Shown here: positions 35,749 to 44,500 of the stretch, one piece after another
Position numbering within the stretch: position 1 is the first letter of the stretch
How the letters are laid out: each line of letters starts with the position of its first letter
NCBI GenBank assembly: GCA_913057945.1
Contig: CAJXOF010000002.1
Coordinates: 186,001-250,000 of the forward strand
DNA length: 64,000 nt
From: an uncultured Hyphomonadaceae bacterium
GTDB lineage: Bacteria; Pseudomonadota; Alphaproteobacteria; Caulobacterales; Hyphomonadaceae
Reading direction: 5' to 3'
Made by a program: the position numbers and the translations under genes
The notes under the pieces: model-generated
Databases searched by the model: none
Told to the model about the DNA's origin: nothing
Seen by the model: only the letters and a program-made list of their open reading frames with translations

Positions 35749-36480
35749 GTGACGTATTGCGTTGCGCTTCGGCTGGACCGGGGGCTCATTTTCATGTCGG
35801 ACACCCGCACCAATGCGGGCATCGACAACATCTCGAAATTCCAGAAAATGTTTACTTGGGAGGTGCCCGGACAGCGTGTCATCACCCTCCTGACGGCTGG
35901 CAACCTCGCCACGACGCAAGCCGTGATCAGCCTGTTGGACGAACGTCTCAAGGCACCGGAAGAACGTAATCCCAGCATCATGGCTGCTGACACCATGTTC
36001 CAAGTCGCCAGACTGGTCGGGGATACGCTGAAGGAAATTATCCGCACGCAAGGGGATGGCGGACCGGAATCGGAGTCGCCTTTTGGTGCGACGCTTATCG
36101 TTGGGGGCCAGATTGCGGGAATGGAGCCGCGCCTGTTTCTTGTCTATCCGGAAGGCAACTTCATCGAAGCCAGCGACGAGACGCCCTTCTTTCAGATCGG
36201 TGAGACCAAATATGGTCGCCCCATCCTGCTGAGAGCCTTCAGTCCGGAGATGACCTTCGAGGAAGCCGTCAAGCTGCTCTATGTTTCATTCGACTCGACC
36301 CTCAAGGCGAATTTGTCGGTCGGTATGCCGCTTGATTTGCAAACGATCAAAATGGACACCTTCAAGGTCGCGGACAAGCGCCGGGTCGAGGAGGATGATC
36401 CGTATTTCACGACGATCTCATCCCGCTGGGGAGATGCGCTCAAACTGGCCTTCAATTCCCTGCCTGACTACGAGTTCTGA
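35749..36480 (+). CDS. Anbu-type proteasome-like protease
   Basis: 243 residues from GTG 35749 with GGAGA upstream. The start MTYCVALRLDRGLIFMSDTR puts Thr2 at the nucleophile position once the initiator Met is removed, and the Asp/Lys positions (SDTRTNAGIDNISKFQKMF) match the Ntn-hydrolase active site of the Anbu (ancestral beta-subunit/BPH) family. Anbu forms open helical rings in characterised species; substrates are unclear. Last gene of the four-gene operon, 6 bases from the stop of a convergent operon with related chemistry. Confidence 0.93.
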   Translation: MTYCVALRLDRGLIFMSDTRTNAGIDNISKFQKMFTWEVPGQRVITLLTAGNLATTQAVISLLDERLKAPEERNPSIMAADTMFQVARLVGDTLKEIIRTQGDGGPESESPFGATLIVGGQIAGMEPRLFLVYPEGNFIEASDETPFFQIGETKYGRPILLRAFSPEMTFEEAVKLLYVSFDSTLKANLSVGMPLDLQTIKMDTFKVADKRRVEEDDPYFTTISSRWGDALKLAFNSLPDYEF

Positions 36481-36486
36481 GCCGAG

Positions 36487-37449
36487 CTAGAAAGTGGGTT
36501 CCGGAACGTGGTTTCTGTAGAGCTTTTTGGCGAGTTCGACACGTGCCAGCGCATCCATCCCCTCGATATCAGCTTTCAGCGTCGCATTCAGCAATGGGCG
36601 GATGCCAATCCGATTGGCCACCTGAATGGCAAGGCCTGGACGGGCATTTAGCTCCAGCAGAAGCGGGCCCTTCGTCTTGTCCAACACGATGTCCGCGCCG
36701 AGATAGCCGAGTCCTGTGACATCATAGGCCTTGGCGGCCATTTCCAGCATCGTGTCCCAGTGCGGTACCGAGAAATTCCGAAGCGGGTTGGCCGTGTCCG
36801 GATGGATATCGGTTGTCTTCCCGTTCTGCATGCCACTGAGCGTTTTCCCGGTAACGAGATCCAGTCCGACCCCGACACCGCCCTTGTGCAAATTGGCCTT
36901 ACCGTCGGATTCGGCGGTTGGCAGGCGCACCATGGCAACCGCCGGGATGCCGCGCACGACAATGATGCGAATGTCCGGAACGCCGCCGAACGAAATCGGA
37001 TTGAAGATTTCGTCGAACTTCACCCGGTATTCGAACATCGCCACGTCAGGCTGGCCGCTGAGGCTGTACATGCCGGACAGGATATTATTGACGTGAAATC
37101 TGATGTCTTCAAGCAGGGCGCGCTGCCCGTTGGACCGTCGCCAGCCACCGCGCATCGGCTCCATCAACACCTGGATGCCGTTGCCTTGTGAGCCATTGGC
37201 GGGCTTGATGACGACCCCGTCCGGCTTGTCGAGATAGGATTCCAAATGCCGCATGTGGAACGGGTTGGCGATCACGCCATAGAGTTCCGGCGTCGGGATA
37301 TTTGCCGCGTTCGCAAGCCGCTTAGTTTCCCGCTTGTCATCGACCAGACGGATGAGACGCCGCGGGTTGAGCTCATTGACGAGCCGGACGTTCCGCTCGT
37401 TTATTCCGAGCAGTCCGGCGCGCCGTAATGCCCGGTAACGTCCAATCAT
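36487..37449 (-). CDS. RimK-related alpha-L-glutamate-ligase-like ATP-grasp enzyme
   Basis: 320 residues, last gene of a minus-strand operon; its ATG overlaps the preceding stop by 4 bases. ATP-grasp signatures: GVVIKPANGSQGNGIQVLME for the nucleotide Lys/Gly loop, IRIIVVRGIPAVAMVRLPTA, and GLGYLGADIVLDKTKGPLLL followed by ELNARPGLAIQVANRIG with the metal-binding Glu-x-Asn. The family ('rimK_rel_E_lig') is predicted to add amino acids to a peptide or protein through amide bonds; the acceptor is unknown, although the neighbours suggest a small peptide. Confidence 0.9.
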   Translation of the reverse strand: MIGRYRALRRAGLLGINERNVRLVNELNPRRLIRLVDDKRETKRLANAANIPTPELYGVIANPFHMRHLESYLDKPDGVVIKPANGSQGNGIQVLMEPMRGGWRRSNGQRALLEDIRFHVNNILSGMYSLSGQPDVAMFEYRVKFDEIFNPISFGGVPDIRIIVVRGIPAVAMVRLPTAESDGKANLHKGGVGVGLDLVTGKTLSGMQNGKTTDIHPDTANPLRNFSVPHWDTMLEMAAKAYDVTGLGYLGADIVLDKTKGPLLLELNARPGLAIQVANRIGIRPLLNATLKADIEGMDALARVELAKKLYRNHVPEPTF

Positions 37450-38978
37450 TTCCGGTCGTCCAGTTCGCGGAAGCGGATCAGCTCGCTGAGCCGGAGGCCG
37501 GTATACTTGCCCATCATCAGGCAGATCGCCATGATCACCAGGAGCAGTTCAGGGAAGTTGAACATCAGATATTCGACATGCGTGTTGGTCATGACGAGAT
37601 AGGCTGCCGCCGCGACAAGAAGGCTGCCAATACCCTGCTTGATGGCTTCGGTTGCAGAATATTCTTCCCATGCGATCGACATACGCTCGATTGTCATCGT
37701 CAGGATGACCATCGGGAACAGGGAAATCGACAGGCCGATGCGCTGGCCATTATTGGCCATGATCTGGGCAATGACTGCCATGCAGATCACGATGAACACA
37801 ACCACTGTGGCCAATCGGGGCACAAGAAGAAGTTTGAGTTTCTCCAGGTAGAATCGGACAGCCAGGCCGAGGGCGATGAGCGCTGTGAACAGGATCACGC
37901 CGTTGACCAACGCCGTTTCCCGGAATGCGATGCCGATCAGGACCGGCATGAACGTGCCAAGCGTCTGCAGGCCAATGAACTGGCGCAGGAAGACCAGCAT
38001 CAGGATGCCGACCGGAATTGTGACAAGGACCTGGTAGACCAGTTGCGTAGTGATGGGCAGGCGATTGAACGAGAACCATTGCATGGCCGAGCCTTGATCC
38101 TTGGCCATGCGCTGCACGACATCTGAGACATCGGCATTCACCGGCTGCAGGCTGACCTGTAGGTCCAGGTCCGAAATACCTTCGGCGCGGATGAAGTCGT
38201 TCGTGCCATGCCAGATAGTGAAAAATTCGCTGGGATCGGGACCGGGGAAATATCGCCGATCCATGCCGTCTGCATAATATTCAAGCCAGTGACGGATCTC
38301 TGCCCGGCGGCGCGCACTGTCCAGATAGACCCCATTTGCGACGCGCGCGGGAATGCCCTGACTGGTCAGGACGTCGCGGGCCAGGGCAAGGCGCGCGATC
38401 GGGCGCGCAAGCGTGGGTGACAGCAGGGCCTCTACCTCGTCGACATCACCGTCCACGAAGATTTCTTCGAGCACGAGATCGGCCAGGGATTCGTCATCGG
38501 CGGAGCGACGGCGCAAATCCGTGGACCAGACAAGAAAGGCCTGACGTTCGAGATCATTCTCGGTTTCAGGCGCGGCCCTGCGGAGCTTGCGTTGCATGCT
38601 TTCGGGCAGGGGACTTTCGGTGGTTTCGCCCAGCAGGCGTGCCCTGTAGCGAAGCACTTTCCGATCATTCGGATAACGATAGGTCCAGATCGCGGTCCGG
38701 CCATCCCCTTCGCGGGAATTCAGCCGCAGGCCGAAGGCGCCATTGTAGAACTGCTCCTGCGAGACGCGGCGGTTTTCGCTGTTCGATGGAATATAGGTTT
38801 CCAGTCGGACCGGCTGGTTGCTGGTATCGAAATCCAGATAGATTTCAAAATCCCACGTCGTTGTCCGTTCTCCGGGCGTCATGGGGTAATCGAGTTGCAG
38901 AACCTTGGTCGCGAAAATTCCAAGCCCAATCGCGGCCAGGAGCAACGCAAGCAGTCGGGTATGTGTAAAACTATTCAC
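37446..38978 (-). CDS. Inactive transglutaminase fused to seven membrane helices
   Basis: 510 residues. One N-terminal helix (LLALLLAAIGLGIFATKVLQ), a periplasmic domain of about 270 residues with the transglutaminase-like fold (ALARDVLTSQGIPARVANGVYLDSARR: the nucleophile region lacks a Cys), then about seven helices from residue 300 on. This matches the '7TM inactive transglutaminase' family always found with the RimK-like ligase and the retropepsin-like protease. Overlaps the upstream gene by 8 bases and the downstream gene by 4. Probably a membrane receptor or channel that handles the ligase product; this is inference. Confidence 0.88.
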   Translation of the reverse strand: MNSFTHTRLLALLLAAIGLGIFATKVLQLDYPMTPGERTTTWDFEIYLDFDTSNQPVRLETYIPSNSENRRVSQEQFYNGAFGLRLNSREGDGRTAIWTYRYPNDRKVLRYRARLLGETTESPLPESMQRKLRRAAPETENDLERQAFLVWSTDLRRRSADDESLADLVLEEIFVDGDVDEVEALLSPTLARPIARLALARDVLTSQGIPARVANGVYLDSARRRAEIRHWLEYYADGMDRRYFPGPDPSEFFTIWHGTNDFIRAEGISDLDLQVSLQPVNADVSDVVQRMAKDQGSAMQWFSFNRLPITTQLVYQVLVTIPVGILMLVFLRQFIGLQTLGTFMPVLIGIAFRETALVNGVILFTALIALGLAVRFYLEKLKLLLVPRLATVVVFIVICMAVIAQIMANNGQRIGLSISLFPMVILTMTIERMSIAWEEYSATEAIKQGIGSLLVAAAAYLVMTNTHVEYLMFNFPELLLVIMAICLMMGKYTGLRLSELIRFRELDDRK

Positions 38979-39498
38979 GGTCGTCGTTTTCGCAGCTGCC
39001 TTCGGCTATGAACGTCGACGAAGAATCGACAAGCACGCGTGAGGCCATGAATTCACGCCCCACCAGGAAGTCGTATTCGAAATCTTCCCGATCGGCCAGA
39101 TTAACTTCGGCGAGTCCGCGGACCCCGCCAATGCAGAGCGGCAGGTGGATCACGGGGCGCCGGATGGTGCCGCCGGTTTTCAGCTTGATCAGCGCAAAAC
39201 GGCGGACATTCTGGTCATATCTCACCGTGCGGCCATTCTTGCCGACAAGGCGAAAGCGGACCCAGTCATCTTTTCCGGCCTTGTTGTAGATATGCACGTC
39301 GCGGGCGAATACGGAGCTGGAATCCGCGCCGGTGTCGAGCTTGCCCTTCATCTCGAGGCCGAGCTTGCCGACATATACATTCTCGACATAGCCCATGACG
39401 GCTGAGTCGCTGGTGCGATCCCGGCTGTCGGCAATGGCCGAAATTGCGGGCAATGACAGAATGGCCGCAGCGACCATGACATGTCTCAGATACTTCAC
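38971..39498 (-). CDS. Retropepsin-like aspartic protease (RimK-associated)
   Basis: 175 residues from GTG 39498, with GAGGAACG upstream and a proper signal peptide just after it (YLRHVMVAAAILSLPAISAI); a longer upstream reading without these features is rejected. The catalytic motif KLDTGADSSSV has Asp55, and the flap/strand blocks VRFRLVGKNGRTVRYDQNVR and GREFMASRVLVDSSSTFIAE match the family formerly annotated as 'ATP-dependent zinc protease'. Predicted periplasmic. First gene of the three-gene operon. Confidence 0.88.
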   Translation of the reverse strand: MKYLRHVMVAAAILSLPAISAIADSRDRTSDSAVMGYVENVYVGKLGLEMKGKLDTGADSSSVFARDVHIYNKAGKDDWVRFRLVGKNGRTVRYDQNVRRFALIKLKTGGTIRRPVIHLPLCIGGVRGLAEVNLADREDFEYDFLVGREFMASRVLVDSSSTFIAEGSCENDDRE

Positions 39499-39564
39499 GA
39501 GAATACGTTCCTCTTGCCTCGGGGGCGGCAGTTTTTGGTCCCCTAACACGCGAGCCATGTGGGC

Positions 39565-39589
39565 GATAGCTATCGGCTCACTAGCTAGT
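39565..39589. promoter_or_regulatory. Twin TAGCTA palindromes
   Basis: GATAGCTATC and ACTAGCTAGT are both perfect 10-bp palindromes sharing the core TAGCTA with centres 15 bases apart, 67-91 bases upstream of the retropepsin-like gene. The arrangement suggests a two-site operator; no regulator can be assigned. Confidence 0.4.
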
Positions 39590-39764
39590 CCCAGATTGGG
39601 ACGCCGGGGTGACTTAATAGTTCCCCAAACTGACCGATCTCGCCTCAAAAACCTGATTTCGTGGCATTTCTATGGTGAAGAAAGGGAGCGTCTGTGGTCT
39701 CGCGCTTGCACGCCGTTAGGGTGGCACTGGATGAATGTGCCAAATCCCTACAAAATTAACCAAA

Positions 39765-39791
39765 AAATAGAATTTGAAAAAAACTCTATTT
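39765..39791. promoter_or_regulatory. AT-rich inverted repeat upstream of pfaD
   Basis: AAATAGA and TCTATTT flank 13 bases that include seven A residues. It lies about 180 bases upstream of pfaD in the only AT-rich stretch of the region and may be a regulator site or UP-like element. Evidence is the symmetry only. Confidence 0.3.
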
Positions 39792-39973
39792 GAAGTTGCG
39801 TTCTGAAATCACTGCTTTAAAGTAGTATTCGGAGGGAGAGAGCTGCGGCTGTCTCAAGAATGCAGTTGAGGGTTTTGACACGTCTTCGGAGGTGCGGTTC
39901 CCTCGCCTGTATTCAAATGTGCGAGTAGCGTGGGGGCCTCGAAGAATTCGGGGTCAGTAAGCAGGAAGGCTTT

Positions 39974-41491
39974 ATGAGTCTGTCGGTGGATCAGGTTCTG
40001 GACCGCGTTCGCGAGAATGTGGGGCTATACGTTCGAGATGGATCCATTCGAACGGAAGAGCAGGGCGCCCGTTCTGTCCCCTTGTCGGCGATCTATCCCG
40101 AATGGCTCGGAGACGTGGCGTTTGCGCAGGCACACGGAGCTCGGTTCAATTATGTCGTTGGCGAAATGGCGCGCGGTATCGCCACGCCGAAAATGGTCAT
40201 TGAAGCCGTTCGTGCGGGGTGCGTCGGATTCTATGGCAGCGCTGGCCTGAAGCCGGAGACGATTGAAGACGGCGTACGCGAGATCAAGGCGGGCATTGCG
40301 CCGGGCCAGACAGCCTGGGGCGCAAACCTGATCCATTCGCCCCAACAGCCCGGCTATGAAGCGCGCGTCATTGATTTGTTCCTGTCCATGGGTGTCCGCC
40401 GTGTTTCGGCTTCGGCGTATATGCGCCTGTCACCCGAAATTGTTCGCTATACCGCGCAGGGCCTGTCCCGTAGCGCGGAGGGAAACATAACGCGCGCGAA
40501 CCATGTCTTTGCCAAAGTCTCGCGCGCGGAAGTCGCCACCCAGTTCATGCAGCCAGCGCCGGACAAAATCCTGAAGGCGCTGGTGGCCGAGGGCCGCATC
40601 AGCCCGGAACAGGCTGAACTGGCTTCGCAGGTGCCTGTGGCCCTCGACATTACGGCCGAGGCCGATAGTGGCGGCCACACGGACAACCGCTCAGCGGCGC
40701 CTTTGTTTTCTTCACTTTCGCTTGCGCGTGACCGGGTCGCGGCAGAAACCGGGATCGATGCCAATTCCATCCGTATCGGCCTCGGCGGCGGCATTGCTAC
40801 ACCGCATGGCGTGGCTGCAGCCTTCCAGATGGGGGCGGCCTATGTGCTGACCGGCTCCATCAACCAGGCGGCGGTCGAATCCGGCCTGTCCGAACCTGCG
40901 CGGCAATTGCTGGCCAAAGCTGGCCCGGCAGATATCGGCATGGCCCCGGCGGCGGACATGTTCGAGCAAGGCGTTGAGGTCCAGGTGCTGAAGCGGGGCA
41001 CGCTGTTTGCGATGCGGGCTCGCAAACTGCACGGGCTCTACAAATCCGGCGCCTCTTATGAATCCATGGACCAGAAAGATCGCGACTGGCTGGAAGGCGT
41101 GCTCGGGGAATCCTTCCAGAGCGCCTGGGAGCAGACGCGGGCCTTCATCACGGCGTCAAACCCAAAGGAGGCGGCCCGCGCTGAAACCGATGGCAACAAG
41201 CGATTGGCTCTCGTGGCGCGCCGATACCTGTTCATGGGCGCCCAATGGGCGCGGGATGGAGCGCCAGACCGGGTATCCGACTACCAGATTTGGTGCGGCC
41301 CGGCGCAGGGCGCATTCAACGAATGGGTCGCCGGCACGTTCCTGGAGCCCATCCAGAACCGCACGATCCGCCAGATTGCCCTGAATTTGATGGAAGGCGC
41401 AGCGCGCCTGACACGCGCCGGACAGATGCGCGCCAGCGGGATTGCCGTGCCACCTACGGCGTTCTCCTACACGCCGCGAAAGTTTCTCTGA
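39974..41491 (+). CDS. pfaD: PfaD-type trans enoyl reductase
   Basis: 505 residues; FMN-dependent TIM-barrel enzyme of the 2-nitropropane-dioxygenase fold. Landmarks: YVVGEMARGIATPKMVIEAV, CVGFYGSAGLKPETIEDGVR, NLIHSPQQPGYEARVIDLFL, the DITAEADSGGHTDNRSAAPL phosphate/flavin loop, RIGLGGGIATPHGVAAAFQM and WCGPAQGAFNEWVAGTFLEP. In PUFA synthases PfaD reduces the 2,3-enoyl group on the ACP-bound chain. AGGAAGG precedes the ATG. First gene of the synthase operon; pfaA follows after 27 bases. Confidence 0.95.
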   Translation: MSLSVDQVLDRVRENVGLYVRDGSIRTEEQGARSVPLSAIYPEWLGDVAFAQAHGARFNYVVGEMARGIATPKMVIEAVRAGCVGFYGSAGLKPETIEDGVREIKAGIAPGQTAWGANLIHSPQQPGYEARVIDLFLSMGVRRVSASAYMRLSPEIVRYTAQGLSRSAEGNITRANHVFAKVSRAEVATQFMQPAPDKILKALVAEGRISPEQAELASQVPVALDITAEADSGGHTDNRSAAPLFSSLSLARDRVAAETGIDANSIRIGLGGGIATPHGVAAAFQMGAAYVLTGSINQAAVESGLSEPARQLLAKAGPADIGMAPAADMFEQGVEVQVLKRGTLFAMRARKLHGLYKSGASYESMDQKDRDWLEGVLGESFQSAWEQTRAFITASNPKEAARAETDGNKRLALVARRYLFMGAQWARDGAPDRVSDYQIWCGPAQGAFNEWVAGTFLEPIQNRTIRQIALNLMEGAARLTRAGQMRASGIAVPPTAFSYTPRKFL

Positions 41492-41518
41492 TATGATGAA
41501 TGATAAGGCCAGCACATC

Positions 41519-44500
41519 ATGAGTTCAAAAGCTGCCACTCCGATTGCCATTGTAGGCATGGGCGCGATCTTTCCGGGTAGGGGAGATGTCACCGGTTTCT
41601 GGCGCGATGTGTTTGAAGGGCGGGACCTGTTGTCTGACGTCCCGGCGAGCCATTGGCTGGTTGATGATTATTATGACAGCGACCCGTTTGCCAAGGACAA
41701 GACCTATGGCCGTCGCGGTGGGTTCATTGATCCGGTGGCCTTCGACCCCCTGACATTCGGCATCCCGCCCAGGACTATGGAAGGAACCGACACGGCGCAA
41801 TTGCTTGCGCTCGTCGCTGCCTATGCGACGCTGCAGGATATCGAGCGGGACAGTGAGGGACGGATCGACAAATCCCGTACCAGCGTCATCCTCGGCGTGG
41901 CGTCCGCGACAGAGCTTACCGCTCATATGGCGGGCCGTCTGCAGCGTCCCGTCTGGGTCAATGCAATGCGCGAAGCGGGCTTGCCCGAGAGCGAAGTTCT
42001 GGACCTCGCCGAGCGGATCGAGAACCATTATGTCGAATGGCAGGAAGCCACATTCCCCGGCCTGCTCGGGAATGTCGTGGCCGGACGGATCGCCAACCGG
42101 TTCGATCTCGGCGGCAGCAACATGGTCACGGATGCGGCATGCGCGTCCAGCCTGTCCGCGCTCAGCATTGCCCTGCATGAATTGCGGTCCGGAGACAGCG
42201 ACACGGTTCTGACCGGCGGCGTCGACGCGTTGAACGACATCCTGATGTATATGTGCTTCTCGAAGACGCCCGCCCTGTCGCCCACAGGCGATTGTCGGCC
42301 GTTTTCGAATGCCGCTGATGGCACCATGCTGGGCGAGGGCGTCGGCATGCTGGCGCTGCGCCGGCTGGAAGATGCCGAGCGTGACGGTAACACCATCCAT
42401 GCGGTCATCCGAGGACTGGGGGGAGGATCGGACGGCAAGGGAACCGCGATCTATGCGCCGGTTCCGGAAGGGCAGGCTCGCGCGCTCAAACGCGCGTACG
42501 ATCAGGCCGGATATGGTCCGGAAGCTGTCGACCTCATGGAGGGACACGGTACGGGCACCAAGGCCGGCGACAAGGCCGAACTTGATGGCCTTCATCTGGT
42601 TTTTGGTGATGTCCAATCCGACGAGCCCTGGTGCGCGCTCGGATCCGTCAAATCACAGATGGGGCACTCCAAAGCGGCCGCTGGCGCAGCCAGCCTTGTC
42701 AAGGTCGTGAATGCGCTCAGCCGGAAGATCCTTCCGCCCACGGCGAAGGTCGAGGAGCCCGCAGATGTTATCAAGGACAGCGAGGTATTCTACCTGAACA
42801 CCGAAGCGCGACCCTGGATCACAACGAAGAAACGCCCTCGCCGGGCATCGGTCAGCTCCTTCGGCTTCGGTGGCAGCAATTATCATGTCACGCTGGAAGA
42901 ATATGTCGGCAAGACCGCGTTGCGTCCGTATCGGGTATTCCCGGCAGAACTCTTCCTGTTCAGTGCGGAAACGCCAGATGCCCTCGCCGCGGCAATCGAA
43001 GGCAGCGCTGCAGGCGTAGACGATGCGTCACTGGCGCACGCCGCTTCACAAACACATGCAGGCTTCGAAACGAAAGCTCCGGCGCGGGCCGCGATCATTG
43101 CTGAATCCGCAAGTGATCTCCAAGCCAAGTCGGAAAGCCTGACGAACCAGATCCGGGCAGGCGAGGTGGGAATTCGTCCGTTCAAGGCCGATTGCTTCGC
43201 CTCACTCGATGCCCCCGTGGACGGCAAGATCGCCTTCATGTTCTCTGGTCAGGGCAGCCAATATGTCGGTATGGGATCTGATCTTGCCATGGCATTCCCG
43301 GACGCGCGGGCAGTCTGGGATCAGGCAGCCAGCCACAAGCGCACCGGCAAGCTGAGGCTCGACAAATTGTCCTTCCCGCCGGCGGCTTTCGATCAGGTCG
43401 ATTTCGGCGCGCAAACCCAGACTCTCACGGAAATGCAGCATGCTCAGCCGGCTATCGCGGCCGTGGCCTTGTCACAGCTGGGCCTTCTGTCACAACTCGG
43501 CTTGCAGGCAGACATGGCCGCTGGTCACAGCTTCGGCGAGATCATGGCGCTGCATCTGGCGGGCGTGATGGATTCCGATACGGCCCTCACGGTGGCTGCG
43601 GAGCGCGGTGCGCTCATGGCCAAGGCGGCGGGCAACACCAAAGGCGCCATGCTGGCAGTCCAGACCGATGCCAAGACCATCACGCCAGTATTGAAGAAGA
43701 TCGGCCAGGGCCTCGTCCTCGCCAATGACAATGGGCCGGACCAGGTCGTGCTGTCTGGTGCGCAAGACATTGTGGAACAGGCGCGAGCAGAGTGCGAGGC
43801 GCTCGGCTTGAAGGCACGGATGCTGCCAGTCGCAACGGCCTTCCACTCTGAGATCGTGGCCGAAGCCGTGCCGCCCTTTGCCAAAGTGCTGGCAAAGCAA
43901 AAGCTGCGCGCACCAAAACTGGACGTCTTCGCGAACGCCACAGCGCAAAAATATGATGCCAAGGTCGCTGACCTTCCGGCCTTCATCTCTGACCAGCTGA
44001 TCCAGCCCGTACGCTTCCGCGAACAGGTTGAGGCCATGTACGCAGCGGGCGCACGCGTATTCGTGGAAGTCGGCCCTGGCGGCGTGGTCACCGGTCTGGT
44101 GGGCCATATCCTGGCGGACAAGCCCCACCTTGCGATCTCACTGGATCACAAACGCCGCAATGGCGTGAACCAGTTCCTCCTGGCTATCGCCACCCTCGGC
44201 GTCTCGGGCATCGACCTCGACTATGCCGACCTGTTCGCAGACCTTCCGGCCCAGCCGCCAAAGCCAGCGCCCTCCAAGCACGCGGTGAAGATTTCCGGCG
44301 GCAATTACAATAAGCCTTATCCTCCAGCGAATGGCGCGGCAGGCCGTGCTCCTCCGAATCCGGAGAGGCCGTCCGTGCAGGATCGCCCAGTCGCGCAATT
44401 TCAATCCACCAGCAGTCCCGTTCAGGTGCAGTCTTCCCCGCGCACTGAACACAAAGTCCTTCCAGAACAGACAGGCAGTCCCATGACCCAAGACACATCC

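Larger units (their letters stand above)
39499..39973. other. 475-base intergenic region upstream of pfaD
   Basis: No gene is seen. It is the divergent control region between the retropepsin operon and the PUFA synthase operon. It holds a pair of 10-bp palindromes with the same TAGCTA core, GATAGCTATC (39565-39574) and ACTAGCTAGT (39580-39589), centres 15 bases apart, near the retropepsin gene; and an A/T-rich part with the inverted repeat AAATAGA (39765-39771) / TCTATTT (39785-39791). The remaining 180 bases to pfaD are unremarkable, with AGGAAGG before the start. The region is more AT-rich than its surroundings. Confidence 0.5.
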
